Of a DNA stretch of 64,000 bases, positions 16,489-24,696 are shown in pieces. Positions within the stretch are counted from its first letter, which is position 1; the number at the start of each line of letters is the position of its first letter. Under the pieces are notes generated by a model. That model did no database searches. It saw only the letters and a program-made list of their open reading frames with translations, and had not been told where the DNA came from. A program made the translations under genes and the position numbers. The stretch spans positions 5,811,501 to 5,875,500 of the forward strand of contig NZ_CP086136.1 of the NCBI RefSeq assembly GCF_017565645.3. Reading direction: 5' to 3'. Origin of the DNA: Bradyrhizobium barranii subsp. barranii. GTDB lineage: Bacteria > Pseudomonadota > Alphaproteobacteria > Rhizobiales > Xanthobacteraceae.

Positions 16489-16696
16489 GTCCCTTCGTGA
16501 GTCGTTCCCTGAGTCCTCTCCTGACGTTTACCCTTAACGTGAAGGCGCGTTGATTCTGCTTCGAAAATTGGAGCCGGAAACACAAATAAACTATTGTTTC
16601 CACTGGAACAATTTTCACTTTGGCAATGCAACAAATTTCCGTCACATTTGGACCGAATAAGCGTCAGCATATCAGACAGATTCAAGGACGGAATTC

Positions 16697-17041
16697 ATGC
16701 GTTTTGGTCGCATTACGGCATTCTGTGCCGCTTCAGTTATCACCCTCGCCGCTCCCGCTTTCGCCCAGACCCCCTATGACGGCAACTGGCATGTCACCAT
16801 CGTGACCAAGAGCGGTACCTGCGAGCCGACCGCGAGCTCCATGCTGACGGTTGCCGACGGCAAGATCACCGCGCCCGGCGCTAACGTTTCCGGCACCATC
16901 GGCAGCGGGGGACTTGTGAAAGTTTCGATCAATGGTGCATATGCCAACGGTCAACTCAGCGGCAACGCCGGATCGGGGAAGTGGAATGGAGCATCTGCAG
17001 GCATACCGTGCAGTGGGCGGTGGGAAGCATCGCGCCAGTAA
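16697..17041 (+). CDS. Exported protein, small beta-rich domain
   Basis: Protein of 114 aa with signal peptide (MRFGRITAFCAASVITLAA, cleaved after AFAQ). The mature ~90 residues are Gly/Ser/Thr-rich with alternating strands (YDGNWHVTIVTKSGTCEP) and two cysteines positioned to form a disulfide. The layout resembles a small periplasmic beta-barrel domain. It lies 19 bp before another exported Gly-rich protein (17061-17531), so the two are probably co-transcribed. Function unknown. Confidence 0.7.
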   Translation: MRFGRITAFCAASVITLAAPAFAQTPYDGNWHVTIVTKSGTCEPTASSMLTVADGKITAPGANVSGTIGSGGLVKVSINGAYANGQLSGNAGSGKWNGASAGIPCSGRWEASRQ

Positions 17042-17060
17042 GAAATTCGGGATCAGCGTC

Positions 17061-17531
17061 GTGAGCCGGCGGCTGCTGATCGCGGCCGCCGTTTTGTTTG
17101 CGGCGGGGATCGCCAACTCTGAGAGCCAGGCCCAGTCCGGCCCGTTCGCCCCGCTGGCGGGGAGCTGGAGCGGTGCCGGCACCGTCACGCTCGATGACGG
17201 CTCGACCGAGCGGATCCGCTGCCGGGCCAGATACGCCCCGATCGGACCGACGATGGAGATGTCGCTGACCTGCGCCAGCGACGCCTACAAGTTCAATCTC
17301 GGCGCCAACGTCAGGGCTGAAGGCGGCACTATTGGCGGCAGCTGGTCCGAGGCCAGCCGCAACATCAGCGGCTCGCTCCAGGGCCGCGGCGCTGGCGGCA
17401 ACTACGAGCTGGTCGCCTCGACAGCCGGCTTCAACGCCAACATCACGCTGAAGACGTCCGGTAACAAGCAGAGCGTCACGATGCGCGCGGACAGCCAGTT
17501 CCGCGGCGCCAACATCTCGCTGTCGCGCTAA
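17061..17531 (+). CDS. Exported beta-rich hypothetical protein
   Basis: About 156 aa from GTG 17061; the signal peptide is SRRLLIAAAVLFAAGIANSE with cleavage near SQAQ. The mature part has regular Gly/Ser-rich strands (LAGSWSGAGTVTLDDGSTER, then GGTIGGSWSEASRNISGS) and two cysteines (IRCRAR, LTCASD). This is a lipocalin-like or avidin-like beta pattern that I recognise as a conserved Bradyrhizobium exported family without assigned function. A strong terminator follows the stop. It probably forms a two-gene unit with the gene ending at 17041. Confidence 0.7.
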   Translation: MSRRLLIAAAVLFAAGIANSESQAQSGPFAPLAGSWSGAGTVTLDDGSTERIRCRARYAPIGPTMEMSLTCASDAYKFNLGANVRAEGGTIGGSWSEASRNISGSLQGRGAGGNYELVASTAGFNANITLKTSGNKQSVTMRADSQFRGANISLSR

Positions 17532-17550
17532 GGCGGACCGCGTTCAAGCC

Positions 17551-17582
17551 AAAAGCCCCGGCGATTCCGCCGGGGCTTTTTT
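17551..17582 (+). terminator. Rho-independent terminator
   Basis: AAAAGCCCCGGCG and CGCCGGGGCTTTT form a perfect stem with a 4-nt loop and a T-run. The flanking A- and T-runs allow bidirectional use for this gene and the convergent Rid-family gene. Confidence 0.9.
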
Positions 17583-17589
17583 ATGCGTC

Positions 17590-17988
17590 TTATGCGTTCG
17601 GCACGAACGCTGTGACCTCGATTTCGACCTTGGCGCGCTCGTCCACGAGACCGCCGATGTAGAGCAGCGTCGAGGGCGGAAAATTGCGCCCCAGCGTTTC
17701 CTTCCAGGCGGCACCGATGCCGGCCCCGGCCGCCTCATATTCGCTGCGGCTGGTCAGGTACCAGGTCAGGCGGACGATGTGCTCCGGACCGGCTCCGGCC
17801 TCGCCCAGCAGCTTGATGATCCGCTTCAGCGCGGTTGCGACCTGCGCCGCCATGTCAGGCGCGTAATTGCCGGTCTCGTCGCCGCCGGTCTGCCCGGCCA
17901 GCACCACCCAGCGGCCAGGCCCTTCGGCCACCACGCCGTGAGAAAAGCCCCGCGGTTTCTTCCATTCGGCCGGCTGCAAGATTTGCAT
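17590..17988 (-). CDS. Rid-family (YjgF-like) protein
   Basis: Protein of 132 aa with the family layout: V-V-L-A-G-Q-T-G-G-D near the start, then TALKRIIKLLGEAGAGPEHI and VRLTWYLTSRSEY. The family's substrate-binding Arg near the C-terminal 'P-x-R-S' segment is replaced here by FPPSTLLYIGGLV, so canonical 2-aminoacrylate deaminase activity (RidA) is doubtful; other Rid subgroups lack this arginine. Trimeric and cytosolic by family precedent. It is a single gene convergent with the exported-protein pair. Confidence 0.85.
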   Translation of the reverse strand: MQILQPAEWKKPRGFSHGVVAEGPGRWVVLAGQTGGDETGNYAPDMAAQVATALKRIIKLLGEAGAGPEHIVRLTWYLTSRSEYEAAGAGIGAAWKETLGRNFPPSTLLYIGGLVDERAKVEIEVTAFVPNA

Positions 17989-18135
17989 GAGCGAAGATCT
18001 CCCTTTTCTTGTTGTTCAATGATGCCTTAGCACGCCGCCCTGCATCGCTGCATCCGCAGTTTTGGCCGTTGCAAACGCCGGCGATGTCGCCGATACCGGC
18101 CCTCCCCTCAGGCTCGATCGCCCGCACCAGCAACG

Positions 18136-19011
18136 ATGACCGCGACACCGTCCAAAACGATGGCTGCACTGTGGATGGCCGGCTGGCTGGCGCTGATGCT
18201 GGTCATGGCGGTTGCCGGCCGCGAGACCACGCGCGAGCTGAACGTCTTCCAGATCATGGAAGTGCGCTCGGTGATCGGCTTCACGCTGCTGCTGCCGATC
18301 ATCTACCGGGCCGGCGGTTTCAAAGCGGTCGCGACCAAACGTCTGCCCCAGCACCTCGCGCGCAACGGGGTCCATTATTTCGCGCAGCTCGGTTGGTTCT
18401 ACGCACTGACGCTGATCGGGATCGGCCAGGTCGTCGCGATCGAATTCACCATGCCGATCTGGACTGCGCTGCTGGCCGCGACGTTCCTGTCCGAGCGCAT
18501 GACCGTCTGGAAGATCGCCGCCATCGCGCTCGGTATCGTCGGCGTCGTCATGATCGTGCGGCCCGCCACCGGCGAAATCAATCCGGGCCAGTTGATCGCA
18601 CTGGGGGCCGCGATCGGCTTCAGCATTTCCATGATCTTGGCGAAATCGCTGACCCGGACCGAGAGCGCATTGTCGATCCTGTTCTGGATGATCGTCGTGC
18701 AGATGGTCGTGGGCCTGCTGCCGACGCTCTACGTCTGGACCTGGCCGTCAACCACTCTCTGGGGGTGGCTCTTCGTCATCGGGGTCTGCGGCACATTCTC
18801 GCACTATTGCCTCGCCAGCGCGCTCCGCTACGCGGATGCAACCATCGTGGTGCCGATGGACTTCTTGCGGGTGCCGCTCACCGCGACTGTCGGATGGCTG
18901 CTGTATTCGGAGCGGCTCGACGCCTGGACCGTGCTCGGCGCGACGCTGATCCTGTGCGGCAATCTTCTGAACCTGAAGCCGACCGCCCCGGTTCCCGCCC
19001 GCGCGCAGTGA
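18136..19011 (+). CDS. DMT-superfamily (EamA) permease
   Basis: Protein of 291 aa with about ten hydrophobic helices arranged as two EamA halves; the halves begin near residues 10 and 155. Motifs such as AIEFTMPIWTALLAATFLSE and the matching second-half MDFLRVPLTATVGWLLYSE, each ending in Ser-Glu, are diagnostic of the duplicated fold. Family members export or import amino acids and small metabolites. The start ATG 18136 begins with a short polar leader. A neighbour-based substrate clue is absent. Confidence 0.88.
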   Translation: MTATPSKTMAALWMAGWLALMLVMAVAGRETTRELNVFQIMEVRSVIGFTLLLPIIYRAGGFKAVATKRLPQHLARNGVHYFAQLGWFYALTLIGIGQVVAIEFTMPIWTALLAATFLSERMTVWKIAAIALGIVGVVMIVRPATGEINPGQLIALGAAIGFSISMILAKSLTRTESALSILFWMIVVQMVVGLLPTLYVWTWPSTTLWGWLFVIGVCGTFSHYCLASALRYADATIVVPMDFLRVPLTATVGWLLYSERLDAWTVLGATLILCGNLLNLKPTAPVPARAQ

Positions 19012-19049
19012 ACCTCGCGCTGTCTCGCGCGACAAAGACGAAGTGGCCG

Positions 19050-19065
19050 TGTGATCTGGATCACG
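19050..19065. promoter_or_regulatory. CRP/FNR-type palindrome
   Basis: TGTGATCTGGATCACG is close to the Crp consensus (TGTGA-N6-TCACA) and also reads as TGAT-N4-ATCA of the FNR/FixK type. It lies ~150 bp upstream of the caspase-like gene and after the permease stop. Binding is inference. Confidence 0.4.
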
Positions 19066-19215
19066 TTGGAGGGTCATTCCATCGTGCACATTCGGCCACA
19101 CAGCAGCGGGTTGAATACGACGTACTGCCGTTTTGGTGGCGCGAAGTCGGGCACTTCGTGTAGGTTCGTTGCCAATTTGTTGCTGCCTGCAATTCGATTC
19201 TGTTGGGGATTTCAG

Positions 19216-20643
19216 ATGCGCACTCTCACCCTGCTCGCTTCGCTGATGTGCATGGCACTGTCGGTCAGTGCCGCGAAGGCCGACCGCCGTGTCGCCTTCG
19301 TCGTCGGCAACGGCTCCTACAAGAACGTCGCACAATTGCCGAACCCGCCGATCGACGCCAAGGCGATGGCGGCGACCCTGCGCAATGTCGGCTTCGAGGT
19401 GATCGAAGGATCCAACCTCACCCGCGACCAGATGACGGAGAAGCTCCTGGACTTCGGCCGCAAGGCGCAAGGCTCCGATGTCGCAGTGTTCTATTACGCC
19501 GGCCACGGCATCGCGGTCAGCGGCAGCAACTACCTTCTGCCTGTCGACGCCGACATCAAGTCGGAGATGGACGTCAAGCTCGGCGCAGCCATCAATATCG
19601 ACCTGACGCTCGAGCAGACCATGGGCGACGCCAAGGTCAAGCTGGTCTTCCTCGACGCCTGCCGCGACAATCCGTTCGCCGCCAAGATCAAGTCGAACTC
19701 GGCAACGCGCAGCGTCAACGTGCAGAGCGGTCTTGCCGAGATGAAGTCGGGCGAAGGCACGCTGATCGCGTTCGCCACCGGCCCGGGCCAGACCGCGCTC
19801 GACGGCCAGGAGGGCAACAACAGCCCGTTCACCCGCGCGCTGATCGACAACATCACCAAGCCCGGCGTCGAGATCCAGCAGGCGATGACCTCGGTGCGTG
19901 CCCAGGTCAACGAAGAGACCCGCAAGGGCCAGCTTCCCTGGGGCCACACCAACCTGATCGGCGCGGTCTATCTCAACCCGTCGCAGCAGACGCAGGTTGC
20001 CAACGCAGCCCCGACCGCTTCCGGAATCGTGCCGGCGGCAGCGAGCAGCTCCGACGGAGTCGAGCTCGAGTACTGGCGCTCGGTCAAGGAATCCAACAAG
20101 CCGGAAGAGCTCAACGCCTATCTCTCGGCCTATCCGAACGGCCAGTTCAAGGCGCTGGCGCTGGCGCGGCTTGCGGCGATCAAGAGCGGCCCGTCCACGG
20201 CGACCCGCAATCTGAACTCCGGGATCGATCCCGCCACCTTCACCGACGACTCCACCCAGCTCACCGAGGACCAGATCGGCCTCGACAAGGGCCAGCGCCG
20301 CGACGTGCAGCGCCGCCTGACCGGGCTCGGCTTCGACACCAAGGTCACCGGTGCCTTCACCGACGAGACGCGCGCGGTGCTGAAGCGCTGGCAGGCCGCC
20401 CGCGGCTACCCGTCGACGGGCTACCTCAACAAGCTCCAGCACAAGGCCCTGCTGTCCGAGATCGTGGCGGCCGCGCCGGCCACCGCGAGCGACGACAGCG
20501 CGAAGCCGGCCCGGCGTGCTGCCCCGGCCCAGGCCCAGAGCGGCGCACCGGTTCAGCATCGCAACAGCGGCGGCGGCGATGCCGGCGCGGCCTTCGTCGG
20601 CGGTGTCGTCGGCGGCATGATGGGCGGCATGTTCCGCCGCTGA
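19216..20643 (+). CDS. Exported caspase-like (C14) protein with peptidoglycan-binding-like domain
   Basis: Protein of 475 aa. Signal peptide MRTLTLLASLMCMALSVSAA is followed by a C14 caspase-like domain (~residues 24-260) with catalytic His97 in YYAGHG and Cys149 in FLDACRDNP. A Ser/Pro linker leads to a sequence with a SEL1/tetratricopeptide-like stretch (YLSAYPNGQFKALALARLAA). Near residues 355-420, GQRRDVQRRLTGLGF with GAFTDETRAVLKRWQ matches the PG_binding_1 fold. The tail is Gly-rich (GGVVGGMMGGMFRR). Bacterial orthocaspases of this type are exported proteases of poorly known role. A terminator follows. Confidence 0.9.
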   Translation: MRTLTLLASLMCMALSVSAAKADRRVAFVVGNGSYKNVAQLPNPPIDAKAMAATLRNVGFEVIEGSNLTRDQMTEKLLDFGRKAQGSDVAVFYYAGHGIAVSGSNYLLPVDADIKSEMDVKLGAAINIDLTLEQTMGDAKVKLVFLDACRDNPFAAKIKSNSATRSVNVQSGLAEMKSGEGTLIAFATGPGQTALDGQEGNNSPFTRALIDNITKPGVEIQQAMTSVRAQVNEETRKGQLPWGHTNLIGAVYLNPSQQTQVANAAPTASGIVPAAASSSDGVELEYWRSVKESNKPEELNAYLSAYPNGQFKALALARLAAIKSGPSTATRNLNSGIDPATFTDDSTQLTEDQIGLDKGQRRDVQRRLTGLGFDTKVTGAFTDETRAVLKRWQAARGYPSTGYLNKLQHKALLSEIVAAAPATASDDSAKPARRAAPAQAQSGAPVQHRNSGGGDAGAAFVGGVVGGMMGGMFRR

Positions 20644-20666
20644 GGCGAGACCCGGCTCCAAAACGC

Positions 20667-20696
20667 AAAAAGGCCCGGCGAGAGCCGGGCCTTTTT
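20667..20696 (+). terminator. Rho-independent terminator
   Basis: AAAAAGGCCCGGC, a short loop and GCCGGGCCTTTTT form a near-perfect stem. It serves the caspase-like gene and, read in reverse, the convergent LysR gene. Confidence 0.9.
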
Positions 20697-20710
20697 CGTG
20701 GTGGCAATGG

Positions 20711-21676
20711 CTAGTAATCTTGGGTGAACCAAGGCACGAGCGTCCGGATCCGCGGCATCGCCTGCATCGTAATGCTCGTCCGAGCCATCTCCGCGATGCG
20801 TGGCGCCAGTGATGAGAGATCGCCACGGCGGGTCACCAGAAGCAGCTCACGAAAAAATCCGGGGCCCGGCAGAGGAAGAGCGCTGACTTGACCAGCGTGA
20901 GCGAGCCCCTGCAACAGACACAGCGGCGTGGTGATCGCCACGCCCATCCCGGTGGCGACCATGGCGACCAGGCTGTCCGAGGTGTCAAACTCAAAGGCCC
21001 GCGGTGGGCGAATGCCCAAACGGCTCAGGTGGCGCTCGACCTGAGCGCCTGCATAGGAGCGTTCGCTGTACCGGACCAGGCGATGCCGGGTCAGGATCTC
21101 CCGCAAATCAAGGTCAGCAAATTCGGCTTCCAATCCGCGCGGCACCACCAGCAGATTTGGCTCGCGGTAAAACGGGAAGCGCTCGATATCATACAGGTCA
21201 TCCATCGCATCGCATGTGATCGCCGCGTCGATCGTTCGGTGGACCAGCGCCTCGGCATGCGAGTGAGCAAGGCCCGACCAAACGGACAGGCTCAGTGCGA
21301 CCTCGCCCGTCATGAGCTCCTTGACGAGGTGTGCGCCGACCGTGGCGGCATAGGAGTCGATGAGGCCGAGCCTCAGATCGACACGCTCAGGCAGTTTCGC
21401 TGCGTCCCGGAGCGCGCTGAGTAACGTGTCAAAGTCGCGATTCAGATCGCGAACACGGCCAGCAAGGATGCGGCCCGCCCGCGTCAGTGTAAGCGGCCTC
21501 CGGCTACGGTTGAAGAACGCGACGCCGATCGAGGCCTCGGCCCGCCGCACAGCCTGAGAAACCGCGGATTGCGTCATCCCGAACTGACGGGACGCCTGAA
21601 GCATGCTGCCGGACTCCGCGACGGCAGCGACAATCTGCAAGCTTCGCAAGTCTGGAACAGGTGGCGTCATATCCAT
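20711..21676 (-). CDS. LysR-family transcriptional regulator
   Basis: Protein of 321 aa. The N-terminal winged helix-turn-helix is clear: LQIVAAVAESGSMLQASRQF, then MTQSAVSQAVRRAEASIG and the F-F-N-R-S-R-R-P-L wing. Residues ~90-300 form the periplasmic-binding-like effector domain. It is transcribed divergently from the oxidase-ABC transporter genes with 119 bp between starts, the standard LysR arrangement, and a T-N11-A palindrome lies in that gap. The inducer is probably the amine or amino acid handled by the adjacent genes. The start could equally be the internal ATG two codons later. Confidence 0.92.
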   Translation of the reverse strand: MDMTPPVPDLRSLQIVAAVAESGSMLQASRQFGMTQSAVSQAVRRAEASIGVAFFNRSRRPLTLTRAGRILAGRVRDLNRDFDTLLSALRDAAKLPERVDLRLGLIDSYAATVGAHLVKELMTGEVALSLSVWSGLAHSHAEALVHRTIDAAITCDAMDDLYDIERFPFYREPNLLVVPRGLEAEFADLDLREILTRHRLVRYSERSYAGAQVERHLSRLGIRPPRAFEFDTSDSLVAMVATGMGVAITTPLCLLQGLAHAGQVSALPLPGPGFFRELLLVTRRGDLSSLAPRIAEMARTSITMQAMPRIRTLVPWFTQDY

Positions 21677-21712
21677 AGCTTAAGCAGAAGTCATATTAAC
21701 ATGCAAATTGCC

Positions 21713-21725
21713 TTCATTATATGAA
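21713..21725. promoter_or_regulatory. LysR-type T-N11-A operator
   Basis: TTCATTATATGAA has inverted arms TTCAT/ATGAA and fits T-N11-A. It lies in the AT-rich gap between the divergent LysR gene and the oxidase gene. Assignment to that regulator is inference from position. Confidence 0.5.
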
Positions 21726-21795
21726 TTATCCTTGTAGGTGAGCCGCATCCGAAAGCAGACTTCGGATCGTCCTAACAATTAAGCAGTCCCGATCC

Positions 21796-22965
21796 ATGAG
21801 CGAGCAAGTGGATATTCTGGTGATCGGCCTCGGTGCCATGGGCAGCGCGGCCCTCTATCAACTGGCCAAGCGAGGGGTAAAGGCGGTTGGCCTCGATCGC
21901 TTTGCCCCGCCCCACACGATGGGATCCAGCCACGGCGAAACCCGCATCACCCGGCAGGCGGTCGGCGAAGGCCGCGATTACGTACCTCTGGTGCTGGATA
22001 CCCACCGGATCTGGCGTGAGCTCGAAGCCGAGACGTCTGCCGAGCTGCTGAACCCATGCGGCCTCGTCGTCATGGCGCCCGGTGTCGGCGAGACGTCGCA
22101 CCACGGCAAGCCGGATTTCGTCGCGCGCTCGATTGGGGCCGCGCGTGACTTCGGCATCGCGCATGAAGTGATCGACGGGCGAGAGGTGGCCCATCGCTTC
22201 CCGCAGTTCCTGAATCTCCAGGGCAACGAGAAGGCCTATTACGAACCCGGCGGAGGGTACGTTTTTCCGGAGCGCTGCATCAAGGCGCAGCTGACGCGCG
22301 CGGAGCAGCTCGGTGCAACGATCCGCACAGGAGTCGAGGTTCTCTCGATCGCGCAGCGCGGCTCCGCCGTTCGGGTGGAAACGTCCTCAGGCACATTCGA
22401 GGCCGACCAGGTGGTGGTGTCGGCCGGCGGCTGGAATGCCCACCTGCTCGGCGCGCCGTTTGACCGCGTGCTTACGGTGAAGCGGCAGGTGCTGCATTGG
22501 TACGAGCTCGAGGATACCAGCGCGTACCGCGCCGACGCCCCTGTGTTCATCTGGATGCACGGCGCGACGGATGTCGACTACCTCTACGGCTTCCCGCCGC
22601 TGCCTCGCGATCGTCGTCTCAAGGTCGCGACCGAGCAGTACGAGATCAACACGACGGCCGACGCCATCGACCGCACCGTCGATCCCGCGGAATCGGCTGA
22701 AATGTACCGGAAGCACGTCGCGGGGCGGCTCGCCGGCGCCACGCCGCGCGTCGCGCAGGCGGCTGCCTGCATCTACACGGTGACGCCCGATCGGGGCTTC
22801 ATCATCGACCGCCATCCCGACCAGGACCGGATTTGTGTCGTCTCGGCGTGCTCGGGCCACGGCTTCAAGCACTCGGCAGGTATCGGCAACGTCGTGGCCG
22901 GAATGGTAACCGACGGTCGAAGCGCGATCGACCTCAGCCCATTCTCCATCTCCCGTTTTTCGTGA
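21796..22965 (+). CDS. solA: N-methyl-L-tryptophan/sarcosine oxidase-like flavoenzyme
   Basis: Protein of 389 aa, matching monomeric sarcosine oxidase and N-methyltryptophan oxidase in length. The N-terminus has the FAD-binding pattern VIGLGAMGSAALYQLAKRG. The segment MGSSHGETRITRQAVGEG is characteristic of the family. The Cys in ACIYTVTPD (about residue 325) aligns with the covalent-flavin cysteine of monomeric sarcosine oxidase, and CSGHGFKHSAGIG follows as in the family. It would oxidise an N-methyl amino acid to the amino acid, formaldehyde and H2O2. The following ABC transporter genes indicate that the substrate is imported. The exact substrate is not determined. Confidence 0.88.
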   Translation: MSEQVDILVIGLGAMGSAALYQLAKRGVKAVGLDRFAPPHTMGSSHGETRITRQAVGEGRDYVPLVLDTHRIWRELEAETSAELLNPCGLVVMAPGVGETSHHGKPDFVARSIGAARDFGIAHEVIDGREVAHRFPQFLNLQGNEKAYYEPGGGYVFPERCIKAQLTRAEQLGATIRTGVEVLSIAQRGSAVRVETSSGTFEADQVVVSAGGWNAHLLGAPFDRVLTVKRQVLHWYELEDTSAYRADAPVFIWMHGATDVDYLYGFPPLPRDRRLKVATEQYEINTTADAIDRTVDPAESAEMYRKHVAGRLAGATPRVAQAAACIYTVTPDRGFIIDRHPDQDRICVVSACSGHGFKHSAGIGNVVAGMVTDGRSAIDLSPFSISRFS

Positions 22966-22969
22966 CGTT

Positions 22970-22985
22970 TGGCACGAGCCTTGTA
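22970..22985 (+). promoter_or_regulatory. Possible sigma-54-type promoter
   Basis: TGGCACG, four bases, then TTGTA resembles TGGCACG-N4-TTGCW, but the invariant C of the -12 box is replaced by T. It lies 57 bp before the substrate-binding-protein gene. Confidence 0.25.
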
Positions 22986-23041
22986 TCTTGAACAAGCGCG
23001 CGCAACGCGCGTCGTGATCACAATCCTGGAGGCGTCATCCG

Positions 23042-23854
23042 ATGAGAGACATTGTCCGTTCCATGATGACAGGCATCGCGGCGCTGCTGATGCTTGGCAG
23101 CGCCCAAGCCGCCGATGGCGTCGATGCCATCAAGCAGCGCGGCACGTTGAATGTCGGCGTCAAGGCTGACTACAAGCCCTTCGGCTTCCGCGATCCCACG
23201 GGAAACGTGGTCGGCATCGAGCCGGATCTCGCCGCAGACATTGCCAAGCGCCTCGGCGTCAAACTCGAACTCGTTCCGGTCGCGGCCTCCAACAGGATCG
23301 AATTTCTTCAGCAGGGAAAGGTCGACCTGCTGATAGCGACCATGTCGGACAGGCCGGAGCGCCGTCGCGTGGTTCAAGCCATCGAGCCGCTGTACTATTC
23401 GGACGATGTGAACATCCTTCTCAACAAGAAGTCCGGCATCAAGGACTGGGCCGAGCTCAAGGGAAAACCCGTCTGTGCAACGTCGGGGGCCTGGTACAAC
23501 AAGGACGTTGCCAAATCCTACGGCCCCGAAATCGTTGCGTTTGACGGCTCGGAGAAGCCTCTGTTCGCCATGAAGCAGGGCAACTGCATCGGCTATGTCT
23601 ACGATCAGACCTTCCTGCAGGGCAAGCTGCTCGAGGACGAGTGGAAGGCGGACTACGACTTGCCCCTGAAAGGTATTTTGCCATCGCCATGGATGATCGC
23701 TGTCGCGCTCGATAATGCCAGCCTTCAGAAGCTGCTCGAAGATACGACAAAGGACTGGATGAAGACCGGCTTCATCGTGGCAGCGGAAAAGAAGTGGGGC
23801 ATTACGCCGACCGAGTATTCGCTGCTCATGCACGAGCAATACAAGGACAAATAG
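23042..23854 (+). CDS. Amino-acid ABC transporter substrate-binding protein
   Basis: Protein of 270 aa. Signal peptide ends at AQA|ADG. The mature chain has the family-3 solute-binding signature: GTLNVGVKADYKPFGFRDPT, then GIEPDLAADIAKRLGVKLEL and VDLLIATMSDRPERR. It captures a polar amino acid in the periplasm for the permeases encoded next. Being immediately after the solA-like gene, the likely ligand is the substrate of that oxidase (an N-methyl amino acid) or its amino-acid relative. Starts with ATG after GGAGGCG, a good ribosome site. Confidence 0.92.
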   Translation: MRDIVRSMMTGIAALLMLGSAQAADGVDAIKQRGTLNVGVKADYKPFGFRDPTGNVVGIEPDLAADIAKRLGVKLELVPVAASNRIEFLQQGKVDLLIATMSDRPERRRVVQAIEPLYYSDDVNILLNKKSGIKDWAELKGKPVCATSGAWYNKDVAKSYGPEIVAFDGSEKPLFAMKQGNCIGYVYDQTFLQGKLLEDEWKADYDLPLKGILPSPWMIAVALDNASLQKLLEDTTKDWMKTGFIVAAEKKWGITPTEYSLLMHEQYKDK

Positions 23855-23952
23855 ACGCGCAGAGCGGAGCGCCAGATCCGTCTTGCGCTCCGAACAGGTC
23901 GAGCCAATGCACTGATACGAGGCATCGCCTCAACAGTTTGGTGTCGCGCAAA

Positions 23953-24696
23953 ATGCACGAAATCGGCGACTGGTTTCAACGGCTCTACGAAACGACGGGG
24001 CTGAATTTCTCCGTATTCTACGATGCCTACGATTGGGACCGCTATTTCGGCGGGCTCAAGATGACGTTGCTTCTGAGCGTCACGACCATCCTGCTGAGCC
24101 TCGTCATCGGCGCGGTCGGCGCCTTGCTGCAAGGCAGTCCGTCCATGCTGCTGCGGTTGCCCGTCAATGCTTTCGTGGTGGTGTTCCGCAACACGCCGCC
24201 GCTGGTCCAGATCTTCTTTTTCTATTTCGGCCTCGGCACCATGCTCCCAGCCGTCGAGGCGGCAGGCATGCGCGTTCCGCTGCTGAGCAACGTCCAATGG
24301 GCCATCATTTCGCTGTCGCTGTTCGCGGGCGCCTTCAACGTCGAAATCTTCCGCTCCGGCATCGAGGCGGTGCCGAGGACGACGCTGGAAGCCGCGGAGG
24401 CGCTCGGATACACGCGCCTCAAGGCTTACGTCCATATCGTCCTTCCGCTGGCCATTCGCGTCTGCCTTCCCGCACTGAACAACAACCTCGTCAACCTGCT
24501 CAAGACGACCACCCTCGCCTACGCGATCGCCGTTCCCGAGACGCTGTATGCGGTCAAGCAGATCTGGTCGGAATCGCAGAACGTCTTCGAAATGATGGTC
24601 GTATTGCTGGCGACCTACGGCATCCTTGTCGGCGTCCTCGTCTGGCTGATGCATCGCTGGGAGCGGGCGATGCGCATCCCGGGATATGCCCGATGA
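23953..24696 (+). CDS. Amino-acid ABC transporter permease (HisM/GlnP type)
   Basis: Protein of ~247 aa with five or six transmembrane helices. The first is LLLSVTTILLSLVIGAVGAL. The family signature near the EAA loop appears as EAAEALGYTRLKAYVHIVLPLA, split here as EAAEALG and HIVLPLA, which docks the ATPase. ATG 23953 is used; GTG 23941 four codons upstream is an alternative and neither has a strong ribosome-binding site. It overlaps the next permease by 4 bases (ATGA). It acts as one half of the inner-membrane channel. Confidence 0.9.
   Translation: MHEIGDWFQRLYETTGLNFSVFYDAYDWDRYFGGLKMTLLLSVTTILLSLVIGAVGALLQGSPSMLLRLPVNAFVVVFRNTPPLVQIFFFYFGLGTMLPAVEAAGMRVPLLSNVQWAIISLSLFAGAFNVEIFRSGIEAVPRTTLEAAEALGYTRLKAYVHIVLPLAIRVCLPALNNNLVNLLKTTTLAYAIAVPETLYAVKQIWSESQNVFEMMVVLLATYGILVGVLVWLMHRWERAMRIPGYAR

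Noticed and set aside
18748..20826. Long minus-strand frame across the caspase gene.
   Set aside because: No domain is visible; the plus strand has a signal peptide and catalytic motifs.
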